DNA from: a bacterium
Lineage (GTDB): Bacteria; UBA10199; 2-02-FULL-44-16; JAAZCA01
DNA length: 64,000 bases
Assembly: GCA_021810905.1 (NCBI GenBank)
Contig: JAJZQH010000013.1
Location: 1 to 64,000 of the forward strand
Direction of reading: 5' to 3'
Shown: one piece after another, positions 1 through 9,598 of the stretch
How positions within the stretch are numbered: the stretch's first letter is position 1
Layout of the letters: each line of letters starts with the position of its first letter
Translations under genes and position numbers: made by a program
Notes under the pieces: generated by a model
What the model was told of the DNA's origin: nothing
Seen by the model: the letters and a program-made list of their open reading frames with translations, nothing else
The model's database searches: none

Positions 1-744
1 CTCCCTTTGTGGCGAGCTTATTCTCGACCACGGCATTGCGCTAAAAGCGCTTTATTTCATTGAGACTGGTTTTCACACCAGATCTCATGGGGGAGGTTGA
101 CTCCTTTCATACCATCTCGGCGGGAGGCCGGAATCCCCGCTTGCTACGTGCTCTCACCGCTCTTTATCGCTGTGCGAGAACACAACTGTGCCCCGCCGCT
201 CCCGGCGATGTTCCGAACCAGACAGTCCCGGAGTGCAGAACATATGATTTCGTGGCACACCGAAAAGCCGTAGCGCGAGAAAACCAAATTATCGGTGGGC
301 TGTTTGTAAAAATCATTTGATTTTTTTCAGTGGGTAGACCTTGGAAATGCCATACCGGGATCGACTGTATCGACTTCGGCGACTGCTTTGATACATGGCC
401 TGCGGGATATCTCGCCGGGCGACTCGCGAAGAGAGCCGTCTTTGTCGGCGAGTGGTTGCCGGTCGTGCCTGAGGAGAAGTCCGAATTGCACGACGCCGAG
501 GCTGTTCGAGCTCGCGAAAGCGGTTTTTTTATAGGTAAAGACTTCTTTTGCTTTCGCGAGCGAATTCCGAGGCGAGGCAACCCGAGACCGTTACAAAGAC
601 GTGCGAACGTAGCGCCGGAGCTCGGCGAGATATCCCGCAGGCCATGTATCACCCGGAGCGCCGAAGTCGATACAGTCGATCCCGGTATGGCGTTACAAGC
701 GAGCTCTCGCCTCTGGCTGGACTGAGTTGTGGACGCTAGGACAC
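1..744. other. Region without a convincing gene
   Basis: I see no protein or RNA gene that I can support here. Short open frames exist on both strands but lack ribosome-binding sites and recognisable sequence. The dominant structure is the large inverted repeat described separately at 340-699. The kbl gene ends at 745 on the minus strand, so part of this region is the 3' flank of the kbl transcript. Confidence 0.5.
340..699. repeat. Large imperfect foldback (inverted repeat, ~360 bp)
   Basis: The arm at 340-417 is the reverse complement, with a few mismatches, of the arm at 623-699. Shared blocks are GATCGACTGTATCGACTTCG and GGCCTGCGGGATATCTCGCC. A second perfect 12-bp pair, GCTCGCGAAAGC at 510-521 and its complement at 550-561, closes a 28-nt T/A-rich centre. 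The sequence between outer and inner arms also pairs in patches. As RNA it would form a single long hairpin with bulges. It carries no recognisable protein; it could be a foldback or MITE-like element or a structured RNA. Confidence 0.7.
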
Positions 745-1935
745 CTAGTTCACTCCGTGCTTCTTGCAGACTTTTGCGAAGGCCTCGACCGTGCGGTCTA
801 GGTGCTCTCTGGTGTGCGCGGCTGAGACCTGGCAGCGGATGCGGGCCGCTCCCTTGGGAACCACTGGGTATGAGAAGCCCTTTACGTAGATCCCCTCGGC
901 GAGCATGTCGCGAGCGACGTCTGCAGCGAGCTTTGCGTCGCCGAACATGATCGGCGTGATGGGGTGAGTGCCTTCTAGGACCGTAAGGCCCGCCTTCGCA
1001 AGTTCCGAGCGGAAGTACCTGGTATTTTCCTCCAGCCTGTCGCGGAGCGCGGTGCTCTTCTCGATCATCTTGAGCACGGCAAGCGTTGCCGCGCAGATCA
1101 TCGGCGGCAGCGCGTTGGAGAAGAGATACGGCCGGGAGCGCTGGCGCAGGAGATCGACGAGCTCGCGCCTGCCCGTGGTAAATCCGCCTGCAGCGCCGCC
1201 CAGCGCCTTGCCCATCGTGCTCGTGACGATGTCCACTCGCTTCATGACGCCGCAATGTTCCGGCGTGCCGCGGCCGGTCTTGCCGATGAATCCCGTGGCA
1301 TGGCTGTCGTCCACCATGACTATGGCGCCGTAGCGCTCCGCGACATCGCAGATCGCATCGAGCCGCGCGATATATCCGTCCATGGAAAAGACGCCGTCGG
1401 TCGCTATCAGCTTGAGCCGGGCGCCCGCAGCGTCCGCGTCCTTGAGCTGAGCCTCCAGGTCGTTCATGTCCGAGTTTTGATAGCGGAAGCGCTTTGCCTT
1501 GCACAGCCGCACGCCGTCGATGATAGATGCGTGATTGAGCTGGTCGGATATGATCGCGTCGTTCTCCGTGAGGATCGTCTCGAAGAGCCCCTCGTTAGCC
1601 TCGTAGCATGACGAGTAGAGAATAGTATCCTCGGTACCGAAGAATTTTGTGATCTCCTGCTCCAGTTCGCGGTGTATGTCGAAGGTGCCGCAGATAAAGC
1701 GCACGGATGCGGTGCCGAAACCGTAGCGCTCCATCGCCGCAGCTGCAGCCTTTGCGATGTCGGGATTTCCAGCAAGTCCCAGGTAATTATTGGCGCAGAA
1801 ATTGACGACCGTTCCCGATGCCACGCGGATCTCGGCGCCCTGAGGCGAGAGGATCTCCCACTCCTCTTTCCACAACCCCTGCTCCTTGATATCGGCCAGC
1901 TCTTTTTCGAGAATGGGTTTGAGAGCGGTGTACAT
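745..1935 (-). CDS. kbl: 2-amino-3-ketobutyrate CoA ligase (glycine C-acetyltransferase)
   Basis: Cytoplasmic PLP enzyme that splits 2-amino-3-ketobutyrate with CoA into glycine and acetyl-CoA, the second step of threonine catabolism. The protein is 396 residues, the usual family length. It shows the family's [14 protein letters not shown] start, the VDDSHATGF segment, and the PLP lysine in STMGKALGG. The ATG at 1935 is chosen because GGAGG precedes it at good spacing; the open frame continues upstream only through repeat sequence. It lies downstream of tdh on the same strand with a repeat-filled gap, and together the two genes form a complete two-enzyme pathway. Confidence 0.95.
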   Translation of the reverse strand: MYTALKPILEKELADIKEQGLWKEEWEILSPQGAEIRVASGTVVNFCANNYLGLAGNPDIAKAAAAAMERYGFGTASVRFICGTFDIHRELEQEITKFFGTEDTILYSSCYEANEGLFETILTENDAIISDQLNHASIIDGVRLCKAKRFRYQNSDMNDLEAQLKDADAAGARLKLIATDGVFSMDGYIARLDAICDVAERYGAIVMVDDSHATGFIGKTGRGTPEHCGVMKRVDIVTSTMGKALGGAAGGFTTGRRELVDLLRQRSRPYLFSNALPPMICAATLAVLKMIEKSTALRDRLEENTRYFRSELAKAGLTVLEGTHPITPIMFGDAKLAADVARDMLAEGIYVKGFSYPVVPKGAARIRCQVSAAHTREHLDRTVEAFAKVCKKHGVN

Positions 1936-2024
1936 CGAACCTCCGTCGTTCGTCGTTCGTCGTTCGTGGATCGTGGATCGTAACACCCGCAGGCCGTTAC
2001 GATTCACGAAACACGATCCACGAA
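1936..2024. repeat. Short-repeat block rich in CGTGGATCGTG / CGATTCACG units
   Basis: The kbl-tdh gap consists of iterated units such as GTCGTTCGTCGTTCG, CGTGGATCGTGGATCG and, inverted, CACGATCCACGAATCACGG. The two halves are largely complementary, so the mRNA could fold into a hairpin. A related block lies between rnfD and rnfG at 62580-62676. It separates two genes of one operon, so it may act on the mRNA rather than end it. Confidence 0.65.
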
Positions 2025-3071
2025 TCACGGTTTTAAAACGATCTTCCCCGCCTTGATTTCCTTCGCATTCAGCATTGCCATCGCGTCGTCGATCTTCGCG
2101 AGCGGGAACTCGTGCGTGATCACGGGCCTCACGTCCACGAGGCCGGAGCCAAGCAGATTCGCCACCTCATACCACGTCTCAAACATCCTGCGGCCGTTGA
2201 TCGCCAGGAGCTTGAGCCCCTTGAAGATCATCTCCTCGGCGATCTCGATCTGCACCGGTCCTGAGGGTATGCCGAACGCCGTGAAGGTGCCGCCGCGCTT
2301 GAGCGCGGCAAAGCCGTCATGCATTGCACGCTCCGCGCCGCTCATCTCGAGCACTACGTCCACCCCCTCGCCCTTTGTGATCTCCTTTATCGCCTCTCGC
2401 GGATCCGCCTTCGTCACATCGATGACATGATCGGGCTGGTATTTCTTGATCAGCTCCAGGCGAAACGGCTGCATGCCGCAAGCGATGAGTTTTGTGGCGC
2501 CGTACGCGCGCGCGATCGCCACCGCAAAGATGCCGATCGGTCCGTCGCCGAAGACGGCGACGCTTTTGCCCGCGACAGCGCTCTCGCTCACGGTGAAGAC
2601 CGCGTTGCCGAACGGCTCCTGTACGGAAGCCACGTCCCACGGAAGGGATTTGTCGTTCTTGATGCAGCAGATCTCGGGGATTGCCACGTACTCGGCAAAG
2701 CATCCGTCGCGGTCGACTCCCAGTATCTCAACGTCCTTGCATATGTGCATCTGTCCGGTGCGGCACTGAAAACAGCCGCCGCACGGTATGTGCGTCTCAG
2801 CGGATACGTGATCTCCAACGGCGATGTGCTCGACCTGGGAACCGATTTCAACTACTTCGCCGGAAAATTCGTGGCCAAAGATCATCGGCGGCCTGATCCG
2901 GTTCGCGGCCCACTTGTCCCAGTTATAGATGTGGACGTCGGTCCCGCAGATCGAGGTGATCTTGACCTTCACCAGGACCTGGTGCGAAGTCGGCGTGGGA
3001 ATTGGGGCATCGATGAGTTTTACCCCCGGGCCCGGCTGAGTTTTCTGGATTGCCTTCATGGTTGTAGTCAT
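2025..3071 (-). CDS. tdh: L-threonine 3-dehydrogenase
   Basis: Zinc-dependent medium-chain dehydrogenase that oxidises L-threonine to 2-amino-3-ketobutyrate with NAD+, feeding the neighbouring Kbl. The 348-residue protein has the catalytic-zinc segment [16 protein letters not shown], the GHEFSGEV motif, the structural-zinc cysteine cluster [15 protein letters not shown] and a Rossmann glycine motif (VFGDGPIG). I choose the ATG at 3071 because GGAG lies 6-7 bases before it; an ATG 12 bases further in is possible. It is the first gene of a tdh-kbl unit on the minus strand. Confidence 0.94.
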   Translation of the reverse strand: MTTTMKAIQKTQPGPGVKLIDAPIPTPTSHQVLVKVKITSICGTDVHIYNWDKWAANRIRPPMIFGHEFSGEVVEIGSQVEHIAVGDHVSAETHIPCGGCFQCRTGQMHICKDVEILGVDRDGCFAEYVAIPEICCIKNDKSLPWDVASVQEPFGNAVFTVSESAVAGKSVAVFGDGPIGIFAVAIARAYGATKLIACGMQPFRLELIKKYQPDHVIDVTKADPREAIKEITKGEGVDVVLEMSGAERAMHDGFAALKRGGTFTAFGIPSGPVQIEIAEEMIFKGLKLLAINGRRMFETWYEVANLLGSGLVDVRPVITHEFPLAKIDDAMAMLNAKEIKAGKIVLKP

Positions 3072-3222
3072 GAAAAACTCCGAAAATTCCAAGGTGTACG
3101 TGATTTGCGGCGGCAACATATCCGGGGAGATCGTGCGCTGTCAATGGAATAGGACGCGATGACTGCACGACAAAAAAGTTGCAGTCGATGTGAAAAGAGT
3201 ATTAGCAGATCCAGGAGGTGTC

Positions 3223-3636
3223 ATGCGCTCAGTCCTTATCGTCAGCCCTGAACCTGAGTCCGCCAGAGTTCTGTCGCTCGCCTTTGAACTCGATGGATGG
3301 ACGGCCCGCGAGATCTCGAGTTTCGATCATCCTGAGCAGCTCAAGGGCGCGAACGTCGTGATATTCGATGCGATCGAGGGCGGGTCCGAGCTGAGAAACG
3401 CGGACCAATGGAACATGATCGTTCGCGAGTGCGGCAAGAATTGCGCGCTGATCATCATCCTCCCGCGCGGGGCCATGGAGGCTGATACAAGGCGAAGGAT
3501 AGGTGACGGCCCGATACTCGTGCGAAGGCCGTTTGAACTTTTGCAGCTGGTGAAGTCTGCAGGTGAGCATGCGATACAGATGCGCTCGCTGAGAAAATCG
3601 GGCGCTCGCAGGAAGACAGAAGCGCCACGAAAGTAA
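3223..3636 (+). CDS. Degenerate receiver-domain protein (137 aa)
   Basis: Stand-alone response-regulator-like fold. It starts with a beta strand (MRSVLIVSPEPES), has an aspartate in the phospho-acceptor position (ANVVIFDAIEG) and ends with RRPFELLQLV, the position of the usual KPF motif. The acidic pair normally found at the end of strand 1 is replaced by SPEPES, and the conserved lysine is arginine. Phosphorylation is therefore doubtful. The start at 3223 has a strong AGGAGG. A basic tail follows the domain. No kinase or output partner adjoins it, and the gene stands alone between tdh and the accessory region. Confidence 0.6.
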   Translation: MRSVLIVSPEPESARVLSLAFELDGWTAREISSFDHPEQLKGANVVIFDAIEGGSELRNADQWNMIVRECGKNCALIIILPRGAMEADTRRRIGDGPILVRRPFELLQLVKSAGEHAIQMRSLRKSGARRKTEAPRK

Positions 3637-3652
3637 GCAACAACGATCTCTC

Positions 3653-5626
3653 CTACATGCCTCCTCGACCTCTGACTGCGGTCGTCTCTTCACGACGCAT
3701 AAACTCATCCATGTCCATTTCCAGCGTATCCCGATCGCTCTTTGTCTTGTCAGGGTCTTCTTTCGGCCTTCTCCGCCCCAGACCGTCCCGCATCTCTCTA
3801 ACCATCCTGCTCTGAATGCCGGCCGATGCGCTCTCAGCCACGGCCTTCCCCATATCCGGCATCGGCTCACCGCTGATGCGCGCCCTCTCAATTGCAGTGT
3901 CAATGGATTCACGGACGATGCTCTCATTGAGGCTGAGATACTCCGCCAGATCCTGCTGCGTGATGATCGAGCCGTCCACAAGGCCTCTCTCCATCAATTC
4001 AGCCGCGAGTTTATCCGGTTCCGAAATCTTCTCGCGGATACGGTCCGCATCCAGATCAAACGCTGGAAGCTGTTCGGTCTTCGTCACTTCAAGAGCTGCA
4101 GCCGGAGGCGGCGGCGCGATCGTCGTGCGCGGCGCAGTGCTTCCGGTTTCAGGGTCCACAACGACAAGTCCCCTCGTGCGCATAGCCTCGATCATCTCCG
4201 GCATCGTGAGCACGACGCCCGAAGAACCGGGAGAGGAGTCCGCTTTGTCCATGGCGTACTCGACGATCGCCGTCACGGCTGCCTCTTTCGCATCCGCAGG
4301 CAGGGTCGAGATCCATCTGGCGTTCCTGAGCGCCTCCCGCGAACCCTTGTTCACGGAGTGGTTGACGCGATCCATAAGTAACGTGACGCTGCTCTCGATA
4401 TCTCCGGGCTGTACGACCCGCTGCAAGGCCCTCGCTTCGAGCTGTTCTCTGTCGGCCGGATCAGCGTTCATCGCCAGGCGGACCCATGCCGTTGAGGTCA
4501 CAGAACCTTCGGCTTGCGCGTGAACCGAACCGTAGCCTGATCGCGTCTCCGCCCTGAAATTTTGCACAATGCCCTCCCGGATGGAGGTTGGAGCAAGCTC
4601 CGGCTCTACAGACCAGACCTTTCGGAGCTCGCTCGCCAAGTGCCGTACCTGTTCATCATAGGCCACGTACGCGCTAGCCAGCTCGCTCCTCTGCGGCTCC
4701 GGATGTGCAGCCTTGAAAGCCTCCTTGTTACGCGCCCTCTCCAGATCCAGCGAATACTGGAGCATGGCCGTCTCGTACTCGACTTCCGCGGCCGCGCCGC
4801 CCCGGGGTTCGCGCTTGCCTTCGCGCGCAAGCCCTTCCTTCGCCTTCTCCCTCGACAGCCCGATCACCTCCGGCGCCACGCCGGCGCCCTGTTCGCCTGC
4901 CGCACCTTCATCGAACTCCCAGTGCAAAAGCGCCTCGCGCGTGAGCTGTGGCAGCGCCATCAACGCTTCGAAGACCTCGCCCGCTTTGGCAAAGGCCGCA
5001 CCGTCGCTCATGACAGGATCGACGTGCTTCACTTGCGCCGCAAGCCTCACGATCTCGCGCGCGTCGGCAGTTGCACGTGCCTGGATCCATCGATCCGGAG
5101 GCATCTCCAGATCCACAGCACCGTTGCCCATCCTGCTGGATGGGAGAAAACTCAATCGCCCTTCTGCGCGAGACTCCTGCCACATCTTGAGATAACGCTC
5201 CGCCCTTGCTGTGCGGTCGTATTCGCCGATGTTGTACATGGCGTCAAAGCCTTTTATCTTCTCCGCCATCTCCTGCAGCCGCTGCGTGCGCGGATCGACG
5301 GACCTCACTTGCGTGACCGGTTCGTCCTCTTTCGGAGCGCCGCTGTTGTCATTCGCGGCCTTGCGCCTTGAGGCAGGACCCCATTTGTGATCCACGGCAT
5401 AGGCGACGACGCCGCCGAAGATGCCAAAGCCCGCTCCTAACGAGAGAATGGTCACAATTCTAATCGCGGTGTTATGTTCCCTCACGAACCTGTCGACGCG
5501 CGATTCCTGCGGCGGCTGCGGGGTGAGGTCGCGGCACTCGCTGCTGTTCTGGTTCAGCGGGTCGCACTTAACCGGCGGCAATTCGTCCGGCGGTTTTACT
5601 CCCGTACTCTTTACTTCCGGAGCCAT
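3653..5626 (-). CDS. Membrane-anchored accessory protein, conserved C-terminal domain family (657 aa)
   Basis: Function unknown. Two cysteines spaced by nine residues (C21, C31) precede one hydrophobic segment at about 51-80. A long polar, mostly helical, charged middle follows. The last ~130 residues match the upstream paralogue closely, sharing ITQQDLAEY, SLNESIVRES and TAIERARI. The tail ends in a basic/acidic stretch with RGRGGM. A strong AGGAGG precedes the ATG. It follows the 825-aa paralogue by 64 bp with no promoter motif of its own, so the two are probably one transcript. Topology suggests a single-pass membrane protein with the bulk outside or in the periplasm, but this is inference. 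Confidence 0.7.
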   Translation of the reverse strand: MAPEVKSTGVKPPDELPPVKCDPLNQNSSECRDLTPQPPQESRVDRFVREHNTAIRIVTILSLGAGFGIFGGVVAYAVDHKWGPASRRKAANDNSGAPKEDEPVTQVRSVDPRTQRLQEMAEKIKGFDAMYNIGEYDRTARAERYLKMWQESRAEGRLSFLPSSRMGNGAVDLEMPPDRWIQARATADAREIVRLAAQVKHVDPVMSDGAAFAKAGEVFEALMALPQLTREALLHWEFDEGAAGEQGAGVAPEVIGLSREKAKEGLAREGKREPRGGAAAEVEYETAMLQYSLDLERARNKEAFKAAHPEPQRSELASAYVAYDEQVRHLASELRKVWSVEPELAPTSIREGIVQNFRAETRSGYGSVHAQAEGSVTSTAWVRLAMNADPADREQLEARALQRVVQPGDIESSVTLLMDRVNHSVNKGSREALRNARWISTLPADAKEAAVTAIVEYAMDKADSSPGSSGVVLTMPEMIEAMRTRGLVVVDPETGSTAPRTTIAPPPPAAALEVTKTEQLPAFDLDADRIREKISEPDKLAAELMERGLVDGSIITQQDLAEYLSLNESIVRESIDTAIERARISGEPMPDMGKAVAESASAGIQSRMVREMRDGLGRRRPKEDPDKTKSDRDTLEMDMDEFMRREETTAVRGRGGM

Positions 5627-5690
5627 GCTCTCCTCCTCATTTACATGTCCAGACGCCAGCGGCGAAGCAAATCACCGAGCTCAGTTTTCG

Positions 5691-8168
5691 TCAGCGTCTC
5701 CCGCGCACTGAATGTTCGGCAGCTCGATCTATGATGATATCGACAACCGTATCTCTACGGTCTACATCGTTCCTCTCGTTCCTCTTGTTCTTCTCTTCTG
5801 GTTTTTCCCGTCCCGGCGCGCCTCTTGTCTCCCGAGCTACCGTCAGAATGCCGGACGTTGAGGTCTCCGCCACGACCTTCCCCAGATCCGGTATCGGTTC
5901 GCCGCCGATGCGCGCCCGTTCTATCGCGGTCTCGATGGATTCGCGGACGATGCTCTCATTCAGACTGATGTATTCCGCCAGGTCCTGCTGCGTGATAGTC
6001 TGACCGTCGACAAGGCCTCTCGCAATCAATTCTGCCGCGAGCCTGTCCGGATCCGACAGGAGCTGTGAAGCACGCACCCGCAGCGCCTCAACTTTGACCT
6101 GCTGCATCTGCTCGCTGCCAAGCCACTCCATCTGCATCGTCCTCTCCAGGGCCCTCCAGCTGGCTCTGGAAGGGTCATTTGGGAACTCGCGATTGGCGCT
6201 CTCCGTCAGTGCAGCGTCCGCGATTCCGATCGTTGCAGACGCAAGGAGCGCTCCCCTTGCCTCAGGATTATTTCGCAGATCGTCCGAAAAGTATTTGCCA
6301 CGATACGATTCATCGTGGATCACCGCCTCGCCGAATTTCCCGGCGATCATCGCCTTCTCTTCCCGCGAGAGGTCGTTATACCGGGAGTGGCTCAGGTGCT
6401 GGAACATCGCGGCGGTCGCATCCCGCCGCAGCTCGATCCTCTGCATCACGCGATCCAGACCGGCATCGCTCACGTCTCCCCTTCGAATCGTTTCCACCTG
6501 GACGTTCACCCACAGGTTCGGAATACCGCCGGGCGTCATCTTTCCGAGCAAGTCTTTTCCATGCATCACATCAGGCGTAACGACTGACAGGAGGATCTGA
6601 TCCCTCTGAAATTGCGACATCCCGTTCCATCGTGAAACAAGACAATCCGCAATGGCGCCGCGCACGAGCGGCCTGTCGCTTTCCGGAACCGATGCCATGA
6701 ACGTTCTAAGCGCTTCGTTGTTGTTGCCGCTCCCGGCGGTTTCCAGGGATTCAATATGCTTCACGATCGCGGCATGCTCCTTCACCAGTCCATCTGCCAC
6801 TGTCACCGCGGCAGGATCGCGGCGCACCTGGACTTCCGGAAAGGCGCCGAAGTTCGCGGGATCAATGCCGTTCGCACTTAGCGCGTTCTCGATCAGCGTA
6901 CCTGGCACCGCGGTCCCATGCACCGCTACCGTAAATCCGCTATTTCCATCCTGTACCAGCATCCCCTCGGCGATAGCGCGCCCTACCTGGACCTTCTTTG
7001 AACCGTCCAGTTTTTTAAACTCATTATTCGCGTTGAGCTGTTCGATGAAATTCATGCAATCATACGTCACCCACTTGTGAACGTTCCTCAGGTTCTCAAG
7101 TTGCGCCTTTTCCACATCATCCTGCGAATCCGGGAAAAAGCCGACGAGCGCCCCCTGCGTTACCGAGACAGCATGCGCGCGCATGAAAGACATCTCGAAC
7201 TCCACCGCCTCAGCCGGGAGCATCCGCGTGGGCAAATTCCGACCCTCGGCGCCTGGCGCCCCGTCAACTACCGTGTCGCCGCTGCGGCTGCCTGAGCCAA
7301 AATTCACGTTCGCGCGTGCCGCAATGACAGCCTCCATCGCGTCGCTCATGGCCTGATCAAATCCGCTCCCGCGTCTCTCCAGCCCGTGGGGATACTGCCT
7401 GCGGAATTCGGCATCGAACTCAGCTGACCAATAATCTCCATTCGGTTGATCTTTGAGCCACAGATAATAGGCTGCTGACTGCTCCGCGGGATAGAGCGGG
7501 GGCGGACGGCGATCGACCATCGTCCTTGCGCCTTCGCTGAATGGATCAGGGAATTGCGGTTCAACCAGGGTCGGCGCAATGGCAGCCGGGGCAGGCTCGG
7601 GGGATCGCAGATCCTCGCTCTGGAAAACCGACTCCAAGGCATTTGCAAAGGCACTCCCGAAAGCATGCTCCATGAGCTCTGGAGAATCGAAGTGCATCTC
7701 CATGCCCATGCAATTGCGAACGTACTCCCGGTGAAGTTCGTCGATTTTTTTCTGTGGAATGCCGACCTTTCGCCCCGCCTCGACGATGGCCTTTTTAAAA
7801 TATCGATCGCGCAGCGTTCCCGCAGCACGGAGTCGGTCAGGCATGTCAGACTGCAACGCTGCCGGTTCCGGTTTCGCTTCCGGAGGAACCTCCAGCCTTT
7901 CGCCTTCCGGCGGCTTTGCATCCGATTTGTCGGCGAAGCGTCGGGAGTGGCGTATCATAGCGACCGCCGCGGTGATGCCGCCGGCTGAAAGCAGCGTGAC
8001 AGCGGTTAATGCGAGGTATTTGAGCCACGATGGAACTCCACCCTCTTCGACCTGCGGCGGGGATCCATCTCCAGGCTTCGCGCATTTTTTGGACCCGTCG
8101 TTCTGAGTAACGCATGACGGAGTGGAACTGCTATTTCCCACATTACTGACCTGTCCGCCAAACAGCAT
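5691..8168 (-). CDS. Membrane-anchored accessory protein, conserved C-terminal domain family (825 aa)
   Basis: Function unknown. It has the same plan as its downstream neighbour: a C-x9-C pair (C19, C29), one hydrophobic helix at about 50-72, a long variable region, then a C-terminal domain beginning near LLSDPDRLAAELIARGL. The middle part shows no motif I recognise and does not resemble the neighbour, although the C-terminal ~120 residues are strongly alike. A GGAGG lies before the ATG at 8168. A GCAACTT-N14-ACCGATAA element lies 47-75 bases upstream, likely its promoter. It is probably the first gene of a two-gene unit. Confidence 0.7.
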   Translation of the reverse strand: MLFGGQVSNVGNSSSTPSCVTQNDGSKKCAKPGDGSPPQVEEGGVPSWLKYLALTAVTLLSAGGITAAVAMIRHSRRFADKSDAKPPEGERLEVPPEAKPEPAALQSDMPDRLRAAGTLRDRYFKKAIVEAGRKVGIPQKKIDELHREYVRNCMGMEMHFDSPELMEHAFGSAFANALESVFQSEDLRSPEPAPAAIAPTLVEPQFPDPFSEGARTMVDRRPPPLYPAEQSAAYYLWLKDQPNGDYWSAEFDAEFRRQYPHGLERRGSGFDQAMSDAMEAVIAARANVNFGSGSRSGDTVVDGAPGAEGRNLPTRMLPAEAVEFEMSFMRAHAVSVTQGALVGFFPDSQDDVEKAQLENLRNVHKWVTYDCMNFIEQLNANNEFKKLDGSKKVQVGRAIAEGMLVQDGNSGFTVAVHGTAVPGTLIENALSANGIDPANFGAFPEVQVRRDPAAVTVADGLVKEHAAIVKHIESLETAGSGNNNEALRTFMASVPESDRPLVRGAIADCLVSRWNGMSQFQRDQILLSVVTPDVMHGKDLLGKMTPGGIPNLWVNVQVETIRRGDVSDAGLDRVMQRIELRRDATAAMFQHLSHSRYNDLSREEKAMIAGKFGEAVIHDESYRGKYFSDDLRNNPEARGALLASATIGIADAALTESANREFPNDPSRASWRALERTMQMEWLGSEQMQQVKVEALRVRASQLLSDPDRLAAELIARGLVDGQTITQQDLAEYISLNESIVRESIETAIERARIGGEPIPDLGKVVAETSTSGILTVARETRGAPGREKPEEKNKRNERNDVDRRDTVVDIIIDRAAEHSVRGRR

Positions 8169-8214
8169 GCCAACCTCCTGGAATTCAAGTCGGGGCGTAT
8201 CCCCTCAAATCAAG

Positions 8215-8243
8215 TTATCGGTTGGACACAGGGGCAAAGTTGC
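8215..8243 (-). promoter_or_regulatory. Shared bipartite promoter-like motif (copy a)
   Basis: Read on the minus strand: GCAACTT, 14 bases, ACCGATAA, followed 46 bases later by the ATG of the 825-aa gene. The downstream half is one base from GCCGATAA, the -10 element of sigma-28 (FliA) promoters. Related copies precede five further accessory genes at similar distances. Confidence 0.6.
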
Positions 8244-8414
8244 GCGAATGGAAAAAAGAATGGATTAAGCTGTAACGTGTTGATTTATCAGAAGAAGAAG
8301 CGCTCATTCCGCCGCTTGCCGGCACCTCGGGCTGAATCGCTCGATCGGCAGGCTCTGTGCCACGGAGCGAGCACGGGCTACGTGCCACGAGTCACGCGTC
8401 CGTCTGGTCGCACA

Positions 8415-9485
8415 TTACGCTATAGACGGGCTCGAGTTGCTGAGTGCGTTTTTGTCAACGAGTAAGAATGCCCCGTAACTGGCGCCGCCCACCACGGCCG
8501 GGCCTGCCCAGACCGGCGCGGTCACTAGGGCCACGCATCCTGCTACCGCCACCGTTGCCACGAATCCGGCATTCCATCCGGGTTCAGGCAGCGCTGATTT
8601 GACTGAACTCACTGCGGACGAGGCCTGCATCTGCGCATGCGCATAGAGCATGGAGGCGCCTGCGGAGAGCAATGCGGTAGTTGAAACCATGTTTGCTGCT
8701 TCCCCTTCCGCCTCGGCCGTCTGCTTGGCAGGCTCCTTTGCCGTATTGGTTTCCGGTGTTGAGTTAGAGGAAGGAGACGGGCTTGCTTCACTCGCAGGCG
8801 CATTGCCGCCTGTCGGCAGACCGCCGTGTCCGCCTGCCGATCCTGGCGGCGGCATACGGAAGTTGAAGGTATCGATCACCTTTCTCGCCAGCTCACCAAA
8901 ATTTTTCCAGGTTCCAAAGATCCAGCCGGTTGCTGCTAAACCACCAGCAGTCGTACCGGTCGTTATACCACCGTATTTGAGATAATCCCTCCAACCATTA
9001 TCCGCTCTTCTCTCTACGGCGTCTATGAGCGCGTCGCATTTTTCCTCTACTGCGGAATCCACTCCATCGAAGCGCGACAGCGTGCATTCCTCGCGAAGCC
9101 TGTCCGCGAGCTTGCGATCCTTGTCTCCGCCCTGGGGCCGGTACACGAGTTCGCCCGGCGTTCTGTTCGGGTGCAACACATCTAGCGACGCCGCATCGTC
9201 CCTTGTCGAGCCCATCAATTGTGCAGCGACATAATAATCATTGGGAGTAAATGGATTATCCCGATCACCCGTAGTTATCGCTATTTCATTTGCAGCTGGA
9301 GCAGGCGGAGAACAGACGCTGTCTGCTACCCAGCAGTCAGGGTGACTCGGTTTTGCAGGCGGTTTGTCCGCATTGGCGCCCTCGGGCTTCTTGTCACCAT
9401 CTGCAGGCGCCGGTGGCTGTGCGCTTGCGGGCGGCACTGCTGAAGTTGCGCCGCTGACCTTCGTGGGATCTCCTCCTGCCTTCAT
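8415..9485 (-). CDS. Accessory membrane protein with Pro/Ala-rich N-terminus (356 aa)
   Basis: Function unknown. The first ~65 residues are rich in Pro, Ala and Lys and contain a cysteine pair (C51, C58). A central polar part (residues 65-160) is followed by a weakly hydrophobic Gly/Thr segment (GGITTGTTAGGLAATGW). A low-complexity Ser/Glu/Ala linker then leads to a clearly hydrophobic C-terminal segment (FVATVAVAGCVALVTAPVW). It lacks the C-terminal domain of its neighbours but shares the cysteine-pair N-terminus and the upstream motif. GGAGG precedes the ATG at 9485. It may be a membrane partner of the paralogues on either side. Confidence 0.6.
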   Translation of the reverse strand: MKAGGDPTKVSGATSAVPPASAQPPAPADGDKKPEGANADKPPAKPSHPDCWVADSVCSPPAPAANEIAITTGDRDNPFTPNDYYVAAQLMGSTRDDAASLDVLHPNRTPGELVYRPQGGDKDRKLADRLREECTLSRFDGVDSAVEEKCDALIDAVERRADNGWRDYLKYGGITTGTTAGGLAATGWIFGTWKNFGELARKVIDTFNFRMPPPGSAGGHGGLPTGGNAPASEASPSPSSNSTPETNTAKEPAKQTAEAEGEAANMVSTTALLSAGASMLYAHAQMQASSAVSSVKSALPEPGWNAGFVATVAVAGCVALVTAPVWAGPAVVGGASYGAFLLVDKNALSNSSPSIA

Positions 9486-9533
9486 TTTAATCCTCCCTCA
9501 TATGCTACAAAGGTAATACTTCCCCCAGCATTA

Positions 9534-9562
9534 TTATCGGCTACCGATACCCCTGAAGTTGC
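9534..9562 (-). promoter_or_regulatory. Shared bipartite promoter-like motif (copy b)
   Basis: Minus strand: GCAACTT, 14 bases, GCCGATAA, 48 bases before the ATG at 9485. The upstream half and the first bases of its spacer are identical to copy f at 11685-11713, which supports common origin. Confidence 0.65.
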
Positions 9563-9598
9563 GTGTTTAAAAAATTCCGTGCCACCGCTACGAAGCGG

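Noticed and set aside
164-1504. A 446-codon open frame on the minus strand overlapping kbl
   Set aside because: It is the out-of-frame shadow of kbl; Arg/His-rich sequence without family resemblance or ribosome-binding site.
9534-9562. Motif as proof of flagellar regulation
   Set aside because: Only the -10 half and the approximate spacing match sigma-28; no flagellar or chemotaxis genes are in the window, so the sigma factor involved is undetermined.
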